A DNA stretch of 64,000 bases. It comes from Hyphomonas sp. CY54-11-8 (GTDB lineage: Bacteria > Pseudomonadota > Alphaproteobacteria > Caulobacterales > Hyphomonadaceae). The notes under the pieces are model-generated. The model saw nothing but the letters and a program-made list of their open reading frames with translations, ran no database searches and was not told the DNA's origin. The stretch spans positions 1 through 64,000 of the forward strand of contig NZ_AWFD01000036.1 of assembly GCF_000682735.1 (NCBI RefSeq). Reading direction: 5' to 3'. The position numbers and the translations under genes were made by a program. Shown here piece after piece: positions 26,145-34,685 of this stretch. Position 1 is the first letter of the stretch; every line of letters starts with the position of its first letter.

Positions 26145-27203
26145 TCAAAGCCCAATAAGACTGTCAAGCTTTTCGAAATGCGTGATGGTGAGCATGCCCT
26201 TGGTGTTTCCAGACCGGTCGAGATAATTCTGATCCTGCTCAATTCGGGTATAGACAACCGCTAGCCGATAAGCCGCGAGAACGTCGTAGTAGTTGAAGTT
26301 CTCGACCGTCCTTCCGGTCAAGGCTTCATATTTAGCAATCGTCGCCTCACGATCTGGGAATCCCTTCAAACGCGGTGTCGGGGATCTGGGGCGTCCTTCG
26401 CTCGCCGCCCAGTCGACATGGATAAACCATGCCAGGTCGGCGATCGGATCGCCGATTGCTGCCATTTCCCAGTCGAGCGCCGCTACGACGGACAGATCAT
26501 CATCAAATATCATATTTCCGATACGGGCATCGCCCCAGCACAGGCATTGGCAGGGCGGTGTAAACGCATTTTCGATCAACCACCGCCGCGCTGCCACTAA
26601 CGTATCGGGAACCGGATCGTGATTCTGGGCCAGAACGGCGTCGTAAAGCCTGATCTGTCCTTCCATGAATCCCGTTTGTTCCGGAACGCCAAGCATATCG
26701 AGACCGGTTCCAGCCGCATCAACAGCATGAACTTGGGCGACAGTCTTCAAACCGCTCCACCAGACTTTTTCACGCTCGGCTTCGCTGGATTCGAACAAAC
26801 GCCCGGCGCTGTGATAGGGGGGGAAATCCCCCGGTATCCAGCCAGACACTCTTTCCATAACGTAGAAGGGCATGCCGAGGACGGCCTGATCGGTTTCGAC
26901 ACCAAACACGGCTGGACTTGGCACCGATGTCTGCTGGAGGCGCTTCAGCAATTCATACTGCTGCTGCATATCGTAGGACTCGGGCGGAAAGACGTGGAAT
27001 CCGGAAGGCGGCCAGCGAATAACCAGCTCCCTGGAGATCAGCTCACAACCCTGCTGGTAGGCAACACTTACAAAATAGGTCTCGTTCGACGCGCCTGCTC
27101 CCGGTGCGGTCAGAGCCGAAACCTCGAGTTTTTGCGCGCCGGGGATTCGGGCTCCAAACCAGCCGGTCAGGCGGTGGCGGGCAGTCTCCATGTCAATTGT
27201 CAT
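26145..27203 (-). CDS. Phosphotransferase-family (APH/choline-kinase-like) protein
   Basis: A 352-residue kinase-fold protein. The catalytic loop reads WGDARIGNMIFDDD, followed by the metal-binding LDWEMAAIGDPIADLAWF. ATG 27203 is chosen because the upstream extension to 27299 overlaps the previous gene. This ACAD10/FadE36-like kinase type is regularly found in steroid and hydrocarbon catabolic clusters, where it may phosphorylate a hydroxyacyl-CoA for elimination; antibiotic resistance is unlikely. It follows the DUF7064-like gene by 11 bases in one operon. Confidence 0.85.
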   Translation of the reverse strand: MTIDMETARHRLTGWFGARIPGAQKLEVSALTAPGAGASNETYFVSVAYQQGCELISRELVIRWPPSGFHVFPPESYDMQQQYELLKRLQQTSVPSPAVFGVETDQAVLGMPFYVMERVSGWIPGDFPPYHSAGRLFESSEAEREKVWWSGLKTVAQVHAVDAAGTGLDMLGVPEQTGFMEGQIRLYDAVLAQNHDPVPDTLVAARRWLIENAFTPPCQCLCWGDARIGNMIFDDDLSVVAALDWEMAAIGDPIADLAWFIHVDWAASEGRPRSPTPRLKGFPDREATIAKYEALTGRTVENFNYYDVLAAYRLAVVYTRIEQDQNYLDRSGNTKGMLTITHFEKLDSLIGL

Positions 27204-27214
27204 CGCGAATGTCT

Positions 27215-28312
27215 TTACCTTGCGGGCGCATATTTCGGGTGCTGCCCATGGATCCCGAACTGGATCATTCCGTAGCCTGCCTGATCGCCGCAACGGCACT
27301 CGACAACAAAGGTCGGCGCCGCCGAAACATCACGCATCGCAGTCGGGTCCGAGGTGTCGAGTATCTCCCCGTCCGACCAGTTCTCACCCATCCAGCGGCC
27401 CAGCCTGAATCCCTTGTATGGCCAGTAGCCGGCCGCCTGCAGATAGATCAGCGTGATTGGCCTGATCTCGATGGTTCGCCGAGTGCCATCTTCGGCTATT
27501 GCCGTGATCGTTGCGCCAGCCAGGAGACGGGTGCCCTCAACCAATCTGAAATCATGTTCCTCGCCGACGAGCCGGACTTCGTCATCGTGGCCGCCGGCAG
27601 ACCGCACTAGGCTGCCTGTGAAATCGAGAACCTCGCCATTGTGATCTTCTCGAAGGCTCGAACAGACCGCCCAGTCCTCGAACTGGAAGATGTGCCAGTC
27701 ACCCAGAAATCCGAGCAAGGGTTCAGGGGGCTGAAAGCCTTGAGCTTCTGCATAGAGATTGTGTTGCCAGCGTACGCCCCACGAATGGTCCCGGTGCGCG
27801 TACCATTCGTCAGACCGGATATCATGCACTTTCCCGTCCACCTTGAGCCAACCCTTGGCCCGTCCGGTCTGCGCATAGCGCGAAATACTCTCAATCACAC
27901 GGCCGCGATTTCGGGCAAATTGTGGAATTTCCTCTTGCGGCGGCATGGCTGCCTCAAACTCGACTTCCCAGCTATGACCCTGCTCGTTTTCCTCAAGCGC
28001 CCAAGTCACCCGCTTCATCCCTTCAATGATCTGGTAGGACAAGGGCCCGACACGGACCTCATCGGTGACCGGTCGGAACACCCGGGACGCGCGAAGATTG
28101 TGCTGGCGCTTGCCATCGACCATCAACAGGCCTGACGCATCCATCACATTGCGGTTTGTTGAAACACCGAAATGGGAGCTCAGGAAGAACTGCCCGCTCC
28201 GGTCATGCGCGCAACACCAGACATTTTCCCGCCAATTGTCGCCCGTATCGACAACATGGTCGAATGTGGTCGGTGTCTGATGGCAGAGCATTTCATCATA
28301 TTTGCTGAGCAC
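27215..28312 (-). CDS. Uncharacterised DUF7064/DUF7065-like beta protein
   Basis: About 365 residues. GTG at 28312 is preferred because GGAGG lies 5 bases before it; a TTG at 28324 is the longer option. It shows the HRDHSWGVR pattern in the middle, as in AttH/DUF7064-DUF7065 proteins, flanked by beta-rich halves (two lipocalin-like modules) and no signal peptide. These genes are usually paired with APH-like phosphotransferases, as here. Function unknown; a hydrophobic-ligand-binding or hydratase-like role is only a guess. It is the middle gene of the CMD, DUF7064-like, phosphotransferase unit. Confidence 0.65.
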   Translation of the reverse strand: MLSKYDEMLCHQTPTTFDHVVDTGDNWRENVWCCAHDRSGQFFLSSHFGVSTNRNVMDASGLLMVDGKRQHNLRASRVFRPVTDEVRVGPLSYQIIEGMKRVTWALEENEQGHSWEVEFEAAMPPQEEIPQFARNRGRVIESISRYAQTGRAKGWLKVDGKVHDIRSDEWYAHRDHSWGVRWQHNLYAEAQGFQPPEPLLGFLGDWHIFQFEDWAVCSSLREDHNGEVLDFTGSLVRSAGGHDDEVRLVGEEHDFRLVEGTRLLAGATITAIAEDGTRRTIEIRPITLIYLQAAGYWPYKGFRLGRWMGENWSDGEILDTSDPTAMRDVSAAPTFVVECRCGDQAGYGMIQFGIHGQHPKYAPAR

Positions 28313-28406
28313 GTCATCCTCCAAGTGTATCGTTCGTGTTCATTCCGGTTTGGCTTTGACAGCGCTTCGGCTCGTAGTGGGTCATGGAACGTTCCACCGA
28401 CCGCCT

Positions 28407-28949
28407 TCAGGATCCCGAATAAGCTTTCTGGGCATGGGTCATACGCCCGCCAGCCAGCATGAGCGCGGCGAACATATTGATCTCGACAATCTGCTCGTCG
28501 CTGAAATATGTCCTGAGTTGTTCGAATGTCTTGTCGGTAATCGTGTCATGGTCCCCGGCGAGCCGTGCGGCGAAGTCCATGGCAGCGTGCTCGGCGCGAT
28601 TGAAGCGTTCGTCGCCGGCGGCAATGCAGGCAACATCCTCTGCCGAAACGGTGTCGCTTTTCCTGGCCAATTTGCACGCTTCACAATTGGTTATCGCGGC
28701 AATACGCAAACGGATGAGTTCGCGCAGGCGCTCGGTCAGAACACTTTCGCTGTAAAAGCTCTCTATCAGGGAGAGCCAGTTCGTTGCCTGCACAGGACGA
28801 TGTGCCCAGATCCGCGCGGGAACTGTTGAGCTAAGAATTCCAAGATCTTCCAGGCGGTAGACTTTCTCCTTGAGATCGGCCGGCAAACGTTCCTCTGGCA
28901 AGGGTCGGATCCTGGGATCGCCGTCTTTCAAGTCATTCGCCTGACGCAT
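28407..28949 (-). CDS. Carboxymuconolactone decarboxylase/AhpD-like protein
   Basis: A 180-residue all-helical protein with the CxxC motif NCEACKLAR near the middle, diagnostic of AhpD-like members of the CMD family. ATG 28949 follows GGGAGG; the frame upstream to 29012 lacks a site and crosses the operator area. The family includes alkylhydroperoxidases and lactone decarboxylases; the CxxC favours a peroxidase or thiol-redox role, perhaps protecting oxygenase reactions. First gene on the minus strand from operator copy 7. Confidence 0.82.
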   Translation of the reverse strand: MRQANDLKDGDPRIRPLPEERLPADLKEKVYRLEDLGILSSTVPARIWAHRPVQATNWLSLIESFYSESVLTERLRELIRLRIAAITNCEACKLARKSDTVSAEDVACIAAGDERFNRAEHAAMDFAARLAGDHDTITDKTFEQLRTYFSDEQIVEINMFAALMLAGGRMTHAQKAYSGS

Positions 28950-29002
28950 TGCTTGTCCTCCCAACAGCCTGTTCCGGACTGTTCGCATTTGCGGCGTCGA
29001 AA

Positions 29003-29034
29003 TTATTGACACTTTTCTCGTTATTGTTCAATAA
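29003..29034 (+). promoter_or_regulatory. Island operator/promoter element, copy 7 (divergent)
   Basis: TTATTGACAC (29003-29012) and TGTTCAATAA (29025-29034) are near-perfect inverted halves between the CMD operon and the VOC gene. TTGACA within the left half can act as a -35. Confidence 0.65.
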
Positions 29035-29102
29035 AAAGCTTGTGAGCACGCACCTGACATCAGGGCGGATATCAGATGCTCGAGCTAAAGGAGGAACCCA
29101 AC

Positions 29103-30086
29103 ATGCAATACGATCTGCTGCTCAGCGGCGACATGATGCTGCCAGACCCGGACGGAATGGCCGATCTATTGACCGACAAGCTCGGTATCCACCAGCACAA
29201 GAACTGGCGCCAAGCCTTCGACAATCACCCCTACATCGCTCACTTCCTGCGTGTTAACAAATCACTGGCAATGTCCCCCACGCGGATTGAACCGCAATGG
29301 CATCTCGACAAGCCCAATCCGGGTGATCCGCTTTTCCATGATTTTCTTGAGAGCCTGAAGGATTTCCAGGGCCGGCATCGCCCCATGGTCACCCATGCCG
29401 TCGTGCTGACTTGCCTAAACTCGGAACTTGGCGGGCTGATCGACCGTCTCCACAAGCGCAAGCTCAGATTCCGGCTCGCTCAGCGTACAAAGGAAATGCC
29501 ATTCGACCGGCTTTGGTTCGGGGCCACACCGGAAGACCCGGTCTACAAGCCAGACGTGGATGGCGGCTTGTGCATCGAAATCATTCCCACCGAAGCTCCC
29601 ATGTTCCCGCCCGAAACGTTTGCCGACCCCTGTCCCGAACCGGTAGGCTTGGCGCCCGGCGATATGGTTCGCGTCACACGAAGAGGATTCCTGGTCCGCG
29701 ACCTCGACTGGACGCTTGCCCGCTGTGCGGAAAACATCGACCTTGAGCCAAGCGCCCCCGTCAAGCACTTCAAGCGCGATGGCTATAAACTTGCCAGGTT
29801 CGGTTTCAGATCCAAGCAGAGCGCAACTCTTGACGTCATCGAGCCGACACAATGGGACAGCGCGCCTGGGCTGTACCTCCACAATTGGGGGCCTGGCCTT
29901 TATTATATCCGCATCGCCGTCACCGATCTCAAGGCGCGCGCTGAACAACTCAAGGCAAAAGGCGTCGCATTCGAATGGGTTGAAGGCGTTGAGGCCACGG
30001 AAGGGCGCCCGCTGATCAAAGTCGACCCGTCAGAACTCCGTGGTCAGATGTTTGAATTCGAAGAGTACGTCTCGCCCAATCAATAA
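29103..30086 (+). CDS. VOC-superfamily (glyoxalase/extradiol-like) protein
   Basis: A 327-residue protein. ATG 29103 follows AAAGGAGG at a good spacing. The C-terminal part (YYIRIAVTDLKARAEQLKAKGVAFEWVEG to MFEFEEY) is a vicinal-oxygen-chelate module; the first half is less clear but long enough for a second one. It has few of the His ligands of BphC, so it may be an isomerase, a dioxygenase of another subgroup, or a binding protein. It stands alone on the plus strand, driven by operator copy 7. Confidence 0.65.
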   Translation: MQYDLLLSGDMMLPDPDGMADLLTDKLGIHQHKNWRQAFDNHPYIAHFLRVNKSLAMSPTRIEPQWHLDKPNPGDPLFHDFLESLKDFQGRHRPMVTHAVVLTCLNSELGGLIDRLHKRKLRFRLAQRTKEMPFDRLWFGATPEDPVYKPDVDGGLCIEIIPTEAPMFPPETFADPCPEPVGLAPGDMVRVTRRGFLVRDLDWTLARCAENIDLEPSAPVKHFKRDGYKLARFGFRSKQSATLDVIEPTQWDSAPGLYLHNWGPGLYYIRIAVTDLKARAEQLKAKGVAFEWVEGVEATEGRPLIKVDPSELRGQMFEFEEYVSPNQ

Positions 30087-30098
30087 ACAGACTGACAA

Positions 30099-30941
30099 TC
30101 AGTCCTTCGAAACGGTGTTGCGAAGGAGGCCGACACCTTCAATTTCAGCCTCCACAACATCCCCCGCTTTAAGAAACTTTCCCGATCCGTCAGCGACTCC
30201 ATCCGGCGTGCCCGTGAAGAGGAGATCGCCAATACCGAAACTTGATCGTTGCTGAACGAACCGGATGATTTCGTCGACCTTGAACGTCATGTCGCCCGTA
30301 CTGGCATTCTGGCGGATCTCACCATTCACGCGCGTCATCATACGGCAGACCGGCGTGGCATCAGCCGGAAACTCGTCGCGCGTCACAATCCAAGGTCCGA
30401 CCGGCGTTGATCGGTCCTGGCTTTTCGCAGCGAAGAGATCCATGCCAATCCCTTTCGGCCCGGATCTTTGTAGGTCGCGTGCACTGACATCGTTGCCGAC
30501 TGTCCACCCGAGAACACTCTTATATGGATTGTTGAGGTCAACCCGATCAGTTCCAATGACCGCGACAAGTTCAACTTCATAATCGAGTTTTTCGGTCAGC
30601 GGCGGATAGCGAATATCGTCATGCGCTCCGATCAGCGCGCCGTTCGCTTTCAGGAAGGCAAAAGGCGACTGAACCTGAGGAACGCCGAACTCGGTCAGGT
30701 GCTTGGAATAGTTCGCTCCGGCTACAACAACCCGAGCCCAAGGATCGAAGGGCGGCAGGAAACGCAATTCATCGGTTGCGAGCGGTGTACCTGTCAGCTG
30801 CAAGGCATCCAGACCGTCTCCAGACGTAATCGCCGGCGCCCAGTCCCGGAATGACGCCCCGATCCGGCGAACCGAGGTACCGGTCTCTTCGCGCCGGCAC
30901 CAGAACTCTTCACGGCCGTTGCTGACTCTCGCTAACTGCAT
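30099..30941 (-). CDS. Fumarylacetoacetate hydrolase family protein
   Basis: A 280-residue protein of standard FAH-domain length. Its core motifs are KLDYEVELVAVIG (metal-binding Glu residues), GNDVSARDLQ, and IGDLLFTGTPDGV near the C-terminus. The last is typical of 2-hydroxyhepta-2,4-diene-1,7-dioate isomerases, acylpyruvate hydrolases and oxaloacetate decarboxylases. It should act on a ring-cleavage product or an acylpyruvate. It lies downstream of the large oxidoreductase on the same strand (25-base gap), so a 2-oxoacid product could pass between them; that is inference. Confidence 0.87.
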   Translation of the reverse strand: MQLARVSNGREEFWCRREETGTSVRRIGASFRDWAPAITSGDGLDALQLTGTPLATDELRFLPPFDPWARVVVAGANYSKHLTEFGVPQVQSPFAFLKANGALIGAHDDIRYPPLTEKLDYEVELVAVIGTDRVDLNNPYKSVLGWTVGNDVSARDLQRSGPKGIGMDLFAAKSQDRSTPVGPWIVTRDEFPADATPVCRMMTRVNGEIRQNASTGDMTFKVDEIIRFVQQRSSFGIGDLLFTGTPDGVADGSGKFLKAGDVVEAEIEGVGLLRNTVSKD

Positions 30942-30966
30942 GGACTGTTATTCTCCCTGACCAATT

Positions 30967-33900
30967 TTATCCGCGCGCGATCAACCGCGTCTTCTTTGGT
31001 GTGCCGCACTGAGAGACGAGCCCAGTTTCCGCCTCTCGGACTTCCACTTTGTAATCTTCAACCGAAGCAGCCTTGATATGGCCATAACCTCGGATGAGGC
31101 GGGGTGCAGCTAGCAATCTTCTGGCGGCATCCTCGTTGACCTGGCTGAGGTTTCCGGCAAGGCGAGCGATTTGCTCAATGTATTCGTCCCGCAGGGCCCG
31201 TTCCATTTTACGCTCCTCGGTCCAGCCGAAAGGATCTGCCCAACTGCCCCGCAGACGTTTTCCGGCGGCAAGAAGTGGCATAAGCTTGAAAAAGAAGGAA
31301 GGAAGCTTCATTTTCTGGAGCGTTCCATCTTCTTTTTTTCGCGCAATCAAAGGCGGCGCCATATGTAGGCGGACCTTGTAACGACCGGAGAAATTCGACC
31401 GAAGCGTCTGCCGATATTCATCGCTCGCATACAGGCGAGCCACTTCGTACTCATCCTTGTATGCCATCAGCTTGAAGAGATTCTCAGCTGCAATCCGGAC
31501 GAAGTCACCTTCTGCTTGTGCATTTGCCGTCTGCAACGGACGCAACGCGGCCCGGAAACGCTCGGCGTAGGCCCGATCCTGATAGGCTACCAGCTCAGCG
31601 GTTCGCTTGTCGATGAGTTCGTCGATCGACAGAGGTTTCCTGGAAATCGTTTTCACGCTCGCCCAGCCTTCATCCAGCGCCATCTGACGCCCAAGCTCAA
31701 AGGCACGCCGGTTCTGCTTGACCTTGACACCAACCTCCTCCATCGCGCGAACTATGCTCGCAAGCCCGATCGGTATATGGCCTCTCTGCCAGGCTGATCC
31801 CAACAGGCACATGTTCGCGAAAATCGGATCCCCGAGTTCCTCGCGAACTACTCGATCAGCGTCAAGCACCGTGAAGCTTGAGGAATTCGTTTCAATCTGT
31901 CTCTGCATGGACGCCCGTTCATGCCGAGCATCCCGCGCCCCAATCATGTCTGCCGTGGGCAGGATCCGGTGATTTGCGACAACACGCGTCTTGTCTGCAG
32001 ACATAAGAGGCAGAATTGTTTCGCTGTGTGCAAGGACAATGTCATTCGTCAGAACTGTGTCTGCCCCACCTGATCCAACGCGCGCGCTTACAACAGCTTC
32101 CGGAGATGGAGACATGCGGATATGGGAATAAACACCGCCGCCTTTTTGCGCCATACCAAGGGCATCGACAGCATTTACAGCAAGGCCCTCAAAGTGCCCT
32201 GCCATGCATAGCATGGCACTGAGAGAGGTGATGCCCTGCCCGCCAACACCTGCAAGGACGAGGTTGAACACGGAGTCTCCTGTCAGCTTGGTAAGGCTTG
32301 GCGCGGCGAGGTCAGCAGAAGGCGTGGCGTCTTTCTTTTTGGGCGGAGCAAGTTCCGCACCTTCGAGTGTTACAAAGCTCGGGCAGAAGCCATCTGTGCA
32401 CGCAGCATCAACATTGCAGGCAGACTGGTCGATTCGACGCTTCTGTCCAAAATCGGTTTCGACCGGCTCGACGGCCATGCAGTTGGATTTGGCAGAGCAA
32501 TCGCCACAACCTTCGCAGACGCGCTCATTGATGAATATCTTCTTGCTTGGGTCGGCGGTCAGCCCACGCTTTCGCTTGCGACGGAGTTCGGTTGCGCACG
32601 TCTGGACATAGATAATCACCGTAGTCCCGGGCACGTCCCGAAGGCGCTTCTGAACCGTATCGAGTTCGCTGCGATCGTAAAAGTTGACGCCTGACGGAAA
32701 TCCGGTGGCGGTCTCGTGGCTTGCGGGGTCGTCACTCACGACAACGAGTTCCGAAACGCCTTCTGCTGCGATCTGGGCTGCCATCGCCGCCGGGCTGAGC
32801 GGGCCATCAACGGACTGCCCACCCGTCATAGCGACGGCATCGTTGAACAGGACTTTATAGGTAATGTTCACCTTGGCGGCGACGGCTTGCCGGATCGCGA
32901 GGATGCCAGAATGGAAATATGTACCATCCCCCAGATTCGTGAAGATGTGCTTTTCGCTCGTGAACGGAGCCTGGCCGACCCAAGTGATGCCTTCAGCCCC
33001 CATCTGGGTAAAGGTCGAGGTCTGCCGTGGCATGTACTGAACCAGGTAATGACAACCGATACCTGCGCTGGCCCGGCTGCCCTCCGGCACAACCGTCGAG
33101 CTGTTATGCGGACAACCTGGACAATAGAATGGCGCACGCGACGCCAGTGCGGGCGTATTCGAAGGCGCAACCTTGATACGAGCCAGATGAGAACGCATCT
33201 GCTCTGTATGTAATGATTCAGGCAGCCATTTGCCGATTGCGCGCGCGACATCATCTGCCGACAACTCCCCGAACTCGCTGATCAGGGGCCGCCCCTCATC
33301 GTCGAACTTTCCGAGAAGGGCTGGTCGCTGGCTGTCCTTGAGGCCGTAACCGACTTTACGCAGCTGGCTTTCGACTAGGCTCCTGCGTTCTTCCACCACT
33401 AGAACGGATTGCGTTCCCCGGATGGCATCAAGCGCGCGCTGGGGCTCCAACGGCCAGACGAGGCCCGGCTTGTAGATCCGAAGGCCAAGCGATTTGGCCA
33501 CGTCCGCCGTGATCCCGAGATCGCTTAACGCCTGCGTGACATCCCGATATGCCTTGCCCTGCGTAACAAGACAAAATCTCGCATGAGGGGCTTCGAGGAG
33601 CGTCTGGTCAAAGGAATTGGCGCGGGCAAAAGCAAGGGCAGCGGGCAGCCGCTTCAGGCGAACTCTTTCTTCTTGCTGTAGGGGGGTGTCTTTTTCGCGA
33701 ATCCAGAGATCCGGGTCGCCGCTGAACGGATAGTCCGGATAGTTCGTTGCGAACATGCCTGCATCCACCGTTAGGTTCGCCGTGGAGTCCATCAGTTCGG
33801 CAACCACCGTCATCGCGGACCAAAGCCCGCTATAGCGCGACAGGTCAAATGCCTTCACGCCATATTCGAGGACTTCGCGAATGGTTGACGGCGCAAGGAC

Positions 33901-34416
33901 CGGAATTTCGGCATCGATGAAATTGTACTCACTCTGCGCCGGAAGTGATGAGGATTTTGCGCCGTGGTCGTCGCCGGCGATGGCAAGGACCCCGCCCTTG
34001 CGGGAGACGCCCGCATAGTTGGCGTGCTTGAAGGCATCGCCTGAGCGGTCGACGCCGGGCGCCTTTCCGTACCAGAGGCCGAAGACACCCTCGACCTGCG
34101 CCCCGCTGAACAGTCCGACTTGCTGAGATCCCCACACAGCCGTCGCGCCGAGGTCTTCATTGATGGCGGGAAGGACTTCGATGCCTGCCCGCGAGAGACG
34201 TTGGGCCTCATTTTCAAGTTTCATGTCGAACGTTGCGAGCGGCGAGCCTCTGTAGCCAGACACAAATCCGCCTGTCCGCCAGCCCTTTGCCTGGTCGAGC
34301 CGGGCGCGCTCAAGGAGCATGCGGACAAGGGAATCGACCCCTGATGTCAGGATGGACACGTCGTGGCTCTCAAAACGCTCAGACCTAAGATCAGCGCTTG
34401 ATCCTGAATACGGCAT
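30967..34416 (-). CDS. Indolepyruvate:ferredoxin oxidoreductase-like fused 2-oxoacid oxidoreductase
   Basis: A very large 1149-residue thiamine-diphosphate enzyme. It has an N-terminal pyrimidine-binding/alpha domain, a TPP domain with CPGCPHNSS and GIGCHYLV, cysteine-rich segments CEGCGDCSAKSNC and CNVDAACTDGFC for Fe-S binding, a gamma domain starting LAGVGGQGITSL, and a C-terminal DUF6537-like part. This layout fits the fused aerobic indolepyruvate ferredoxin oxidoreductases of proteobacteria. It should oxidatively decarboxylate a 2-oxoacid to the acyl-CoA and reduce ferredoxin or another carrier. Its place behind operator copy 8 and before an FAH gene suggests a 2-oxoacid intermediate in this pathway rather than amino-acid turnover. 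Confidence 0.92.
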   Translation of the reverse strand: MPYSGSSADLRSERFESHDVSILTSGVDSLVRMLLERARLDQAKGWRTGGFVSGYRGSPLATFDMKLENEAQRLSRAGIEVLPAINEDLGATAVWGSQQVGLFSGAQVEGVFGLWYGKAPGVDRSGDAFKHANYAGVSRKGGVLAIAGDDHGAKSSSLPAQSEYNFIDAEIPVLAPSTIREVLEYGVKAFDLSRYSGLWSAMTVVAELMDSTANLTVDAGMFATNYPDYPFSGDPDLWIREKDTPLQQEERVRLKRLPAALAFARANSFDQTLLEAPHARFCLVTQGKAYRDVTQALSDLGITADVAKSLGLRIYKPGLVWPLEPQRALDAIRGTQSVLVVEERRSLVESQLRKVGYGLKDSQRPALLGKFDDEGRPLISEFGELSADDVARAIGKWLPESLHTEQMRSHLARIKVAPSNTPALASRAPFYCPGCPHNSSTVVPEGSRASAGIGCHYLVQYMPRQTSTFTQMGAEGITWVGQAPFTSEKHIFTNLGDGTYFHSGILAIRQAVAAKVNITYKVLFNDAVAMTGGQSVDGPLSPAAMAAQIAAEGVSELVVVSDDPASHETATGFPSGVNFYDRSELDTVQKRLRDVPGTTVIIYVQTCATELRRKRKRGLTADPSKKIFINERVCEGCGDCSAKSNCMAVEPVETDFGQKRRIDQSACNVDAACTDGFCPSFVTLEGAELAPPKKKDATPSADLAAPSLTKLTGDSVFNLVLAGVGGQGITSLSAMLCMAGHFEGLAVNAVDALGMAQKGGGVYSHIRMSPSPEAVVSARVGSGGADTVLTNDIVLAHSETILPLMSADKTRVVANHRILPTADMIGARDARHERASMQRQIETNSSSFTVLDADRVVREELGDPIFANMCLLGSAWQRGHIPIGLASIVRAMEEVGVKVKQNRRAFELGRQMALDEGWASVKTISRKPLSIDELIDKRTAELVAYQDRAYAERFRAALRPLQTANAQAEGDFVRIAAENLFKLMAYKDEYEVARLYASDEYRQTLRSNFSGRYKVRLHMAPPLIARKKEDGTLQKMKLPSFFFKLMPLLAAGKRLRGSWADPFGWTEERKMERALRDEYIEQIARLAGNLSQVNEDAARRLLAAPRLIRGYGHIKAASVEDYKVEVREAETGLVSQCGTPKKTRLIARG

Positions 34417-34485
34417 GTCATCTCCTTCATCACACTGGAGTGCCTCGGCGATTTCTCTCCCCAGGCCGACCTTGCAGACAGTTTT

Positions 34486-34516
34486 TTATACACTTTTGAT
34501 TTATTCGTGTAATAAA
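34486..34516 (-). promoter_or_regulatory. Island operator/promoter element, copy 8 (divergent)
   Basis: TTATACACTT (34486-34495) and CGTGTAATAA (34506-34515) form a good dyad between the oxidoreductase gene and the first P450. Confidence 0.6.
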
Positions 34517-34685
34517 TAACCCCTAGCACGCAATGGGCTGGTGAATCCATGCTTTTTTCGACATATATTGGATTTATGTCCATTTATATGGTGGTGATGG
34601 CAGGGGCAATGGACTGTCCACGCCGGAAAAGGTTTGCTGGCGATGAACATGACGAATAGTTCTGTTCAATAATGGAGGAAGAAAA

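Noticed and set aside
26145-27203. Aminoglycoside resistance kinase
   Set aside because: The motif is of the APH superfamily, but the setting is catabolic and this subtype occurs with acyl-CoA dehydrogenases.
34663-34672. TGTTCAATAA just before the first P450, resembling a right half of the island operator
   Set aside because: No left half at the expected distance, and it overlaps the ribosome-binding region; counted as chance.
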